A DNA stretch of 64,000 bases, taken from NCBI GenBank assembly GCA_947471745.1, contig CANJKZ010000476.1:124001-188000 (forward strand), in the 5' to 3' direction. Under the pieces are notes generated by a model that worked only from the letters and a program-made list of their open reading frames with translations, was not told the origin of the DNA and did not search any database. The stretch's first letter is position 1. Each line of letters opens with the position of its first letter. Below, piece by piece: positions 11,241 through 19,600 of the stretch. Origin of the DNA: Closterium sp. Naga37s-1. Taxonomy: Eukaryota > Streptophyta > Zygnematophyceae > Desmidiales > Closteriaceae. The translations under genes and the position numbers were made by a program.

Positions 11241-14200
11241 CTAAACCCGCATGTCCACCAAATAGGGCGCATCCGCCCACGGAGCATCCCATCCCATCTC
11301 CTCCTCAAAATCCTCCCGCTCCACCGAAACAGCCTCTGGGCCTCTCATCATCGACGCCGCGCGCAACAAGATCACACGCGCCTGAGCCCGCTGCAAAGCC
11401 ACACCTATGGCCGCTTTAAGTGATCCAAGCAAGTAAGCCGAGAAACCTTTCCCCGTAGCTCTCGCCGCCCCTTTCGTCTTCGTTACCTCAATCTGCGCGT
11501 CGCCCTGTTTCTTAAGCCACCGCCCAAAACTCCCCCCCAGGCAACCCCATGTCTCAGCAATGAGAGGTGTAAACTGCACTCCCCTATGTCGCTGCAGAAG
11601 CAATTTGTAGTCCGCCGCCTTCCGCTTTTCCCTCTCTCTAGCGGCAAAACCCACCTTGCGACCAATCTGTCCATGGTGCTGCGCGGACAACGAGATAGGG
11701 TCCACCACACTAACCTCCAGCGCATGCTCCTCCCCCTCCCTCAGTCTCCGCACCGCCACATCCACCCTCTTCCCTGGCAGCAACGTGTCGTCTTCCATGG
11801 TCACGACCCCACCCGCCCCTTTAGCTATCTTCGCCACCACAAACTTAACCGCGTCGTGAACACGAGAAGGTGCGTACTGGTACTTGCAGCGAAGGGCATG
11901 ATGCGGGTCAGAGGGATCAGCAAACTCAAACCCACACGCGCACTTGCCGGCGACTATCAGCTGCTGTATGGGGAGGCCTAGGCGCATGGACGCACAGATG
12001 CTCCACTCGGCTGCGGTGAAGGTAGCCTCTTCGTGCGAAGGGACGGCGGAGACCCACGCCCCTGCCCCCGGGCCCTGAAGGGATGTCAAACGGGCCATGG
12101 TGGCGTCGTCGTGGGCCATACCCCGAAGAGTCTGCAGACTCTCAACCGCTAGGCGACGGTGTTGTGTGGGGAAAAGCAGCACAGGGGGGTCAGCGGTGCA
12201 TAAGGCTAGGGGTGGCATCTCCTGCCTGACCGACTGTGGCAGCAGCTCCACTGCTCTCGCAAACCAAGGATCCAGCAAGGTCGTAGCCTTGGGCGTGCAG
12301 AAAAACTCCTCAAACATCCGTTCCTCCCCTGCCACCCCCATCCGAGCCACATCGCTCACTACCTGGCACCAACCACATGCGTACGACAGAGGGCTAAGGT
12401 CAGCTGCAGATCGAATGCCAAACCCTCCAAGTCTGGCTGGAAGGTGCAGCTGTAGACGGGCCATCTGCGACCTTGCCGAATCATGATCCCAGGTGCTATC
12501 TGGAAACAGCTGCTCAAAACAATCCTCAAGCTTCGTGTCCCAGTCGCGGAAAGCCTCCACAACCTCAGGCCGTGGAGGCATCGTCCTTGTGAGGTAAATC
12601 GGGCGCGCTGACACTGCGATCGCCAGCAGATGGGACGCAATCTGTGGGTGGTCGAGCAAAGGAAGCCAAGGGACAGGTGCATGCAGCTGCATCAGCCGGC
12701 CTCGCAAGCTGGCCACCTCCCACTCCTCCTCCCCAATAGGAACCCCCACTACGGTGAGCCCCGTCCATGTTTGCTGCATGCCGGGCGGGACGGTCTCGTT
12801 CCTCTCCTCTCCCTCCTGGTCCACCCCTCGCTCCCAAAGCTTGCACTTATGCGGCTGCACCTCCAGACCAAGCCCGCCCGGTCGTTCCCGCAAGACCTCA
12901 TAAGCTGCTAGCACCCGCTCCCTAGGCCCCAAGATGTACGTATCATCGGCGTAGCTGAGAAAGAGTAGGTCGGCGAATTCTTGTTTGGTGGGCTCCATAA
13001 CCAGCTGCTGTGTGAACGCGAACAGAAACGGCCCCAATGGGTCCCCTTGCCTCGATCCTCGCTCTGAAGCCAAAGCTTCGACGAAGGGGCCCGCACGGAG
13101 GTAGAGGTCGCTAGGAGTGCCGTAGAAGACACGCAGGAATGGGATCAAACCCGCAAAAGGCGACTGTCGAAGTCCTTCAAACATTTCCCGCCGATGGAAG
13201 GAGTTGAAAGCATTCGCCACATCAATTTGAAGTGCGCACCATGACGGGTGAGTAGAGATGGCAGAACGAAAGGCATGTGCGAGGACTTCCACTCCCGACC
13301 TGGATCCGACTCCTAGCTGGTTACACGGCGCAAAGTGCGACATCATCTTCGGCCGAAGCACGATGCATAGGGCCCGAGATAGTATGCGGGGGAGCACCTC
13401 GCCTATAGCCACCGGGCGAACATCACCATTCGGCTTCGACAGGCCCACAAGGTTGGACGCAGTGAGCCAGGGTCGCACGCGCTCCGCTACCTCTCCCTTG
13501 GTCCACTGGGTGAAGACTCCTAGCAGGTGAGGCAGGTATGCGGGCTCAGAGAGAAAAGTGTCGCGCAGGTGCTCCGTCACCCACCCCGACGGTCCTGGTG
13601 CCGACGCCCTAGCCGCAGAGTGGATCGCCTGACCAAGTACCTCCACTGAGAGCTGCGGGATAAGGGAAGGCTCAACTATCTCCTCCTGCAACCACTCCGG
13701 AAAGGCGGTCTCGCTCGATGGGTGTTTCGCTCGCAGCGCGTCCACCATGTGCTGAGAGGGCTGAGCGATGCTACCGGCAGTAAGACACGTCAAACCCCGA
13801 CTCCATTCTCCCACTTTGCACCTTGTGCGGCAGCGAGCCAGGCGCACCGCATCAGGATCATGCTCGGGGGGGGTGAAGGACAAAGGACGCGCCGCAGGTT
13901 GCATTACCGCCACCGCCAACTCAAACAGCTCCCGCCACTCCCCGACCCAAAACTTCTCCAACCGCTCCCTGATTGCCGCCCTATGCCCCTGGCCTTGCCC
14001 AGTTGGCATCCCCAAGATAAGACGAGGGAAGGCCAAAAAGACCAAGGACGCCGCCTCGTCTGCTGCCTTTAACTGTAGTCGCTTCAGGACACAAGACAGT
14101 GCATCAATCACCCCCAATCTAGCGCGCTGTGGGATACGACGCATGATTCTCCCTGGCACCAATTCGATCCTAAAAAACGACTCCCAGTCCCATGTAGGAA

Positions 14201-15989
14201 CTGCGGCCCATACCTCTTCACTGATATCACGTGGTGGCGGGGGTTCGCCGTCCGAGTCATCTGTGACGTCGCGGGTCAACCCAAGCGCCTGAGCACGACG
14301 CTGGGCGTCCGCTGCCCTGCAGGCCGACATATGGCGTGTGGCCTTTCCTCTCTCCGTAAACGTGCGATAACAGGTTTCGCACGGAATGCGGGGCGGGGGT
14401 GTCAATGTAGGGTCTGGGTGCTCCTCTCCACTCGAACACGCCGGCAAGACCCTCCTGCTAGACTCCGTCTCCATGCCCCCCTCTAACGGCCTTGCAAGCT
14501 CCATCCCTCCGCACTGCAGCTGCTGCTGCCCTCCGCTCTGCAACTGCTGCTGCCCTTCGCTCTGCAATTGCCGTTGCCCTCCGCTCTGCAGCTCCTGCTG
14601 CCCTCCGCTCTGCAGCTGCTGCTGCCCTCCGCTCTGCAGCTGCTGCTGCCCTCCGCTCTGCAGCTGCTGCTGCCCTCCGCTCTGCAGCTGCTGCTGCCCT
14701 CCGCTCTGCAGCTGCTGCTGCCCTCCGCTCTGCAGCTGCTGCTGCCCTCCGCTCTGCAGCTGCTGCTGCCCTCCGCTCTGCAGCTCCCGCTGCCCTCCGC
14801 TCGGCAGCTGCTGCTGCCCTCCGCTCTGCAGCTGCTGCTGCCCTCCGCTCTGCAGCTGCTGCTGCCCTCCGCTCTGCAGCTCCTGCTGCCCTCCGCTCTG
14901 CAGCTGCTGCTGCCCTCCGCTCTGCAGCTGCTGCTGCCCTCCGCTCGGCAGCTGGTGCCCTCCGCTCTGCAGCTGCTGCTGCCCTCCGCTCGGCAGCTGC
15001 TGCTGCCCTCCGCTCTGCAGCTGCAGCTGCCCTCCGCTCGGCAACTGCTGCTGCCCTCCGCTCTGCAGCTGCTGCTGCTCTCCGCTCGGCAGCTGCTGCT
15101 GCCCTCCGCTCTGCAGCTGCTGCAGTTTGGTTGCCCGTCGCCTCCGGCCCCGGCCCCGCGCTCGGGGCCTTTCCGCTTGGTCCGGGGAATCAGGGTTGGC
15201 ATTCTCCCCCTCCATGGGGCTTGATTCCAGCTCATCGGTGCAAGCCTCGTCCGCCATCTCCACATCCAACACCCAAACCGGCTCTTGCTGCCCTCCGCTC
15301 TGCAGCTGCTGCTGCCCTCCGCTCGGCAGCTGCTGTTGCCCTCCGCTCTGCAGCTCCTGCTGCCCTCCGCTCTGCAGCTCCTGCTGCCCTCCGCTCTGCA
15401 GCTCCTGCTGCCCTCCGCTCTGCAGCTCCTGCTGCCCTGCGCTCTGCAGCTCCTGCTGCCCTCCGCTCTGCAGCTGCTGCTGCCCTCCGCTCGGCAGCTG
15501 CTGCTGCCCTCCGCTCGGCAGCTGCTGCTGCCCTCCGCTCTGCAGCTGCTGCTGCCCTCCGCTCGGCAGCTGCTGCTGCCCTCCGCTCTGCAGCTGCTGC
15601 TGCCCTCCGCTCGGCAGCTGCTGCTGCCCTCCGCTCTGCAGCTGCTGCTGCCCTCCGCTCGGCAGCTGCTGCTGCCCTCCGCTCTGCAGCTGCTGCTGCC
15701 CTCCGCTCGGCAGCTGCTGCTGCCCTCCGCTCTGCAGCTGCTGCTGCCCTCCGCTCGGCAGCTGCTGCTGCCCTTCGCTCTGCAGCTGCTGCTGCCCTCC
15801 GCTCGGCAGCTGCTGCTGCCCTCCGCTCTGCAGCTGCTGCAGTTTGGTTGCCCGTCGCCTCCGGCCCCGGCCCCGCGCTCGGGGCCTTTCCGCTTGGTCC
15901 GGGGAATCAGGGTTGGCATTCTCCCCCTCCATGGGGCTTGATTCCAGCTCATCGGTGCAAGCCTCGTCCGTCATCTCCACATCCAACAC
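11241..15989 (-). CDS. Non-LTR retrotransposon polyprotein: repeat N-terminus, zinc finger, RT, restriction-like endonuclease (1582 aa)
   Basis: The single open frame has about 500 residues of Q/L/S/G repeats (GGQQQLQS and GGQQQLPS), a zinc finger near 536-558 (CETCYRTF followed by HMSAC), an RT domain with IDVANAFNS, RQGDPLGPF and the catalytic SYADDTYILG near residue 1013, then the CCHC-like knuckle (CACGFEF, HHALRC near 1350) and a restriction-like endonuclease core (KRVDVAV, ALEVSVVDP near 1410). The acidic block DEACTDELESSPMEGENANP occurs twice, so the N-terminus carries a large internal duplication. The unbroken frame suggests recent activity. The start is uncertain because the repeat stays open upstream of the first ATG. 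Confidence 0.82.
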   Translation of the reverse strand: MLDVEMTDEACTDELESSPMEGENANPDSPDQAERPRARGRGRRRRATKLQQLQSGGQQQLPSGGQQQLQSEGQQQLPSGGQQQLQSGGQQQLPSGGQQQLQSGGQQQLPSGGQQQLQSGGQQQLPSGGQQQLQSGGQQQLPSGGQQQLQSGGQQQLPSGGQQQLPSGGQQQLQSGGQQELQSAGQQELQSGGQQELQSGGQQELQSGGQQELQSGGQQQLPSGGQQQLQSGGQQEPVWVLDVEMADEACTDELESSPMEGENANPDSPDQAERPRARGRGRRRRATKLQQLQSGGQQQLPSGEQQQLQSGGQQQLPSGGQLQLQSGGQQQLPSGGQQQLQSGGHQLPSGGQQQLQSGGQQQLQSGGQQELQSGGQQQLQSGGQQQLQSGGQQQLPSGGQRELQSGGQQQLQSGGQQQLQSGGQQQLQSGGQQQLQSGGQQQLQSGGQQQLQSGGQQQLQSGGQQELQSGGQRQLQSEGQQQLQSGGQQQLQCGGMELARPLEGGMETESSRRVLPACSSGEEHPDPTLTPPPRIPCETCYRTFTERGKATRHMSACRAADAQRRAQALGLTRDVTDDSDGEPPPPRDISEEVWAAVPTWDWESFFRIELVPGRIMRRIPQRARLGVIDALSCVLKRLQLKAADEAASLVFLAFPRLILGMPTGQGQGHRAAIRERLEKFWVGEWRELFELAVAVMQPAARPLSFTPPEHDPDAVRLARCRTRCKVGEWSRGLTCLTAGSIAQPSQHMVDALRAKHPSSETAFPEWLQEEIVEPSLIPQLSVEVLGQAIHSAARASAPGPSGWVTEHLRDTFLSEPAYLPHLLGVFTQWTKGEVAERVRPWLTASNLVGLSKPNGDVRPVAIGEVLPRILSRALCIVLRPKMMSHFAPCNQLGVGSRSGVEVLAHAFRSAISTHPSWCALQIDVANAFNSFHRREMFEGLRQSPFAGLIPFLRVFYGTPSDLYLRAGPFVEALASERGSRQGDPLGPFLFAFTQQLVMEPTKQEFADLLFLSYADDTYILGPRERVLAAYEVLRERPGGLGLEVQPHKCKLWERGVDQEGEERNETVPPGMQQTWTGLTVVGVPIGEEEWEVASLRGRLMQLHAPVPWLPLLDHPQIASHLLAIAVSARPIYLTRTMPPRPEVVEAFRDWDTKLEDCFEQLFPDSTWDHDSARSQMARLQLHLPARLGGFGIRSAADLSPLSYACGWCQVVSDVARMGVAGEERMFEEFFCTPKATTLLDPWFARAVELLPQSVRQEMPPLALCTADPPVLLFPTQHRRLAVESLQTLRGMAHDDATMARLTSLQGPGAGAWVSAVPSHEEATFTAAEWSICASMRLGLPIQQLIVAGKCACGFEFADPSDPHHALRCKYQYAPSRVHDAVKFVVAKIAKGAGGVVTMEDDTLLPGKRVDVAVRRLREGEEHALEVSVVDPISLSAQHHGQIGRKVGFAAREREKRKAADYKLLLQRHRGVQFTPLIAETWGCLGGSFGRWLKKQGDAQIEVTKTKGAARATGKGFSAYLLGSLKAAIGVALQRAQARVILLRAASMMRGPEAVSVEREDFEEEMGWDAPWADAPYLVDMRV

Positions 15990-16040
15990 CCAAACCGGCT
16001 CCTGCTGCCCTCCGCTCTGCAGCTCCTGCTGCCCCAGGGT
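14508..16040 (-). repeat. 24-bp minisatellite coding GGQQQLQS/GGQQQLPS, in two blocks
   Basis: Two blocks (about 14508-15125 and 15283-15843, with a short remainder at 16000-16040) of a 24-bp unit are separated by nearly identical unique segments of about 160 bp (15125-15283 and 15843-16000). In the second block LQ and LP units alternate strictly over a dozen repeats, a higher-order 48-bp period. Confidence 0.92.
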
Positions 16041-16060
16041 GGCGCTGGATGGGAATTCCC

Positions 16061-16673
16061 TCGAATTTAGAATATTGCGACTTGCGCGACATGCAATACT
16101 CGCGAGTCGCGACGGTGGCTGGAGCTCAATTTCAAGTCAACCCATCGCAACCGCTCTGCCGTTTCAGCAAAACGTTCTGCATCCAAACGATTTTTTTTTT
16201 GTACCGCACTGGAGTCAACACTTTTTATGCACAACACACCCGAATGAATCCTGGGTGTTGGGCTCGGTCCCTCAGCAACCAAAACTAGGCGTTTCAGTAT
16301 GATCTGACGATTTGATAGAACCTCATTTGTAAGTAGGAACACTTCCGCACAGCTTCACCTACAGCTATTTTAGATGCAGATGTTTTCCAAACAGCTCAAT
16401 GCTCTTGTGCATCCACCTGAGTCTTTACTCTTCACTCAAAATATAGCCACAATAGGCAGTGCATCAAAACATGCTGGTGGATTACAGGGAATACTAGGAT
16501 TGCTGGTGAAGTTGCTGCTTTCTGCTATCATAGAAATCTTTATTGATACGTTATAATAAAAAAAAACAGGCCTGACCACGTGCTCCCCTATTATTGCACT
16601 CACCACCACAAGGAGTGGCAGCAGTACCTTCACTAATGTTTTCTACTAGTAGAAGATCCGCACGCTCCATTTC
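16061..16673. other. Spacer between the non-LTR element and CHRD2
   Basis: No coding signal is seen. The left part may be the 5' UTR of the non-LTR element. The right part (from about 16374) is the 3' flank of CHRD2 and shares the phrase CACCACAAG-AGTGGCAG with the 3' flanks of CHRD3, CHRD4 and CHRD5. Confidence 0.45.
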
Positions 16674-19600
16674 CTACTCCTTCGTGAACTGACCACGGAC
16701 GGCGCCATCAGGAAATCGCTTAGTGTGGATATTTCCGTAATGTCCACTAGGCTTCTTAACAATATCCTTAAGAGCCCTTAGCAGCGAATCCGATCGATCT
16801 TCCTTGTATTTCCCGAGAGAGCCCTCACAGCGCCACTCCTCGTTGCCCTTCTTCTCGTAATGGCACGGCAGGTCCAGAAGCACGTCGCCGTTCTTCCCCT
16901 TCTCCCCCGTGTGCACGTGCGTCTTGGTGGGCGGCATCTCACCCTTCAGCCGGCTGGTTTTCACCGTGTACTTCACCCACTTAGGCTTGTCGTCGTCCCT
17001 GAATGGCGATGACGCCAGGAGTAGAATCATCATAAAATCACGCACGAAGGTAAAGAGATAATCAGTGAAATGCCACGAGAGAATATGTGAACCAAGAAAT
17101 AAAATTTGTGAACACGAGATTTGGTTTGCCGATGATGTGTTCCTCACTTGCGAACACGCCGCGTGGTACCAACTATAATAGTAAGTACTACCTGTTGGAG
17201 ATTACGTGTGTTGGAAGCAAGGTGGTGGTGGGGCGTTTGTATGCCCCCAACCCACCGAATGTGTGACTTGTGCTCACCTTCGAGTGAGTTGCAGGTTTGC
17301 GTGGGGTTGAGGATTGACTTCGGAAGACCCATTCGATTCGTTGCCACATGGCAGCACCAGGAACATTCGAGACCCAAGGAGAATTCGGATCGGTGAAATT
17401 CGAGAGTCGAATTTCACCCTTTCGATGTTACTCGAACATTCGCGAGTGTAGCGGTTCGAGGTTACTTGTGCGATTCGATCTTGTTTGCATGCTATGAATC
17501 TGTTTTCTTTGTATTGCATGCCATCATAGTGAAACTCAGAGTTCTTTGTACAAGGTACATTCGAACACAAATTCCAGAGAGCTTCTTTACTTGCATTCAA
17601 GAGCACCACCTAGCACGTGAACGCCTATATCTCGGAGAATACTTAGGCGATCGACGTGTTTGACGGCTCGTTGGAAAGCTAAGACAGAGCTCTATCGTTT
17701 AGAACAACTCCCAGTTCCTGCAAAGTATAGGAGAGTCCTCTACAACAGTGGTATCAGAGCTGGTCGGAGGAGTCTACGCGCGCGACAAGGAGCACGCATG
17801 ATGACTTCAAGCGAGGCCTCCCGCACTTCCTTGGATGGTGTCGTTGTAAATTCCGGCGAACCCTGGGCAACCGCGACGATGTTCGACACGTCGGCGGTAC
17901 CGATTTTCACGGGACAAAACTACTCCGCGTGGAAGTTTAAGTTCCAAGTGCTCATGATGGAGCGGGGACTTTGGGGTTTCTTCGATGGAACGGAGAAGAA
18001 GCCGGACGATGAGAGCGGCATCGCGGCATGGAAGAAGAAGGACCAAAAGGCGTTCGCTACGTTGATTTCGCGCATCGGCATCAATCTCGTGAGCTCGGTG
18101 CGCATGTGCATCAAGCTCAAAGCGTCGGCGCATGAAGCGTGGAAGCGGCTCGAGACCATCCACGTGAACAAGACTCTCCACGGCAAGATCCTAGCCCGGA
18201 ATGCGTTCTACACGGTGAAGATGCGCGCGGGCGAATCGATGCACGAGTTTGCGACTCGTGTGGAGGAACTCGGGGAAACGTTCATGGACCTCGGTGGAAC
18301 GGTCACGGAGGAGGATTGGATTCTCACCTTGCTTTGCGGCCTTCCGGAAGAGTGGTCGACGGTGATTACGACACTCGATAGCGTGCAAGACACTTGGACG
18401 AAGGAAATGGTGGTTGGTCGGCTTCTCCATGAAGAATCGCGTCGCCGACAATTCGCTAATGAGAGCGAGGGTGCCGCCATGTACTCCGGAGGGAGTTCCG
18501 GAAAGAAGTCCAAGTGGAGCAAGGACGCAACGAAGGAATCGTCGGGTGGGAGCGAGCATCGCGGCAAGTGTCACTATTGCCGCAAACCGGGACACTTTTG
18601 GCGTGAGTGTCGAAAGCGGCCGAGCGATTGGACTACATCGATGGCGCGGGACCAAGAGGGCAACGCGCACACGGCATCCGGCGAGGCCGATGATTCAAAG
18701 GAGTCGCTCGTGTTAGTGGCCGGCAACGGGAACAAAACTCCAAGCGACGCGTGGTTCCTCGATACCGGCGCAACGCAACACATGACGCACTCGGCGTCGC
18801 TCCTCAACAACATTGGCGCTCCGGGAGACGTCACGAGCATCGTGTTCGGAAACAACGAATCGCTACCGGTGGTCGGAGTTGGGAGTACGCGCCTCATCGT
18901 CGATAGCGGTCCGGTGGACGTGACGAACGTGTTTCACGTCCCGGGGGTGAAGGTGAACCTTCTATCCGTCCCGCAACTTGCGAAGAAGGGAGTGATCGCC
19001 ACGATCGACGGTGCGAAAATGAACCTCTTTTGGAAGGGGGAGCAATTCGCGCAAGGTGTTCTCAACGGAGATATCTACCAACTCAAGATGTACTCGAGAG
19101 CGGCTTCCTCCAACGTGGCGCAAGGGTCCAAGGCGACTCTCCATGCGTGGCATAATCGGCTTGCGCACGCCAACTACGAATCGGTCAAGGCGTTGGCCAA
19201 CAAAGAAATTGCGAAGGGACTTGACGTGATCGCCGGCGACGACGAGAAGGGCGTGTGCGCGGCGTGTGTCGAAGGAAAAATGGCTCGCAAGCCATTTGGT
19301 AGCCGTACCTCTCCCCTCGCTAAGGACCCGCTTGCGCTTGTTCACATGGACGTGTGTGGACCGATGCGACATGCATCAAAGGGAGGAGCGCGGTTCCTCT
19401 TGGTGATGCTCGACGACGCGACGCGGATGTGTTGGACCCGACTCTTGAAGGCTAAGGGAGATGCGGCCAAGGCGATTCAAGAGTGGGCGCTCGATGTTTG
19501 CGACGACGACAAGAAGCGGATCAAGTGTATTCGCACCGACGGTGGGGGCGAATTCGTGAACGCGGAGCTTGAGAAATGGATGAAGAGCAAGGGCATAAAG

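Larger units (their letters stand above)
10998..16060 (-). mobile_element. Non-LTR retrotransposon, R2-like with restriction-like endonuclease
   Basis: The minus-strand element encodes one long protein with an N-terminal zinc finger, RT and a C-terminal restriction-like endonuclease, the layout of the R2/NeSL group. Its probable 3' end is marked by a (CAAA)n-type tail at about 11001-11028 followed by an A-rich run at about 11028-11062 (T-rich on the plus strand). A short direct repeat (AACGAGACACCCC) lies in the 3' UTR at 11125-11190. The 5' end is uncertain because the minisatellite begins before the first ATG. It sits between CHRD1's promoter and the next unit. No target-site duplication could be read and there is no rDNA beside it. 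Confidence 0.75.

Noticed and set aside
14386..16302. Plus-strand frames of 638 and 598 aa (Cys/Pro- and Ala/Ser-rich repeats)
   Set aside because: They are the reverse-strand reading of the minisatellite in the non-LTR retrotransposon ORF, which has real domains on the minus strand.
16150..16560. Small frames in the CHRD2 3' flank (60-91 aa)
   Set aside because: No signal peptide, motif, splice context or similarity between units. Not supported as genes.
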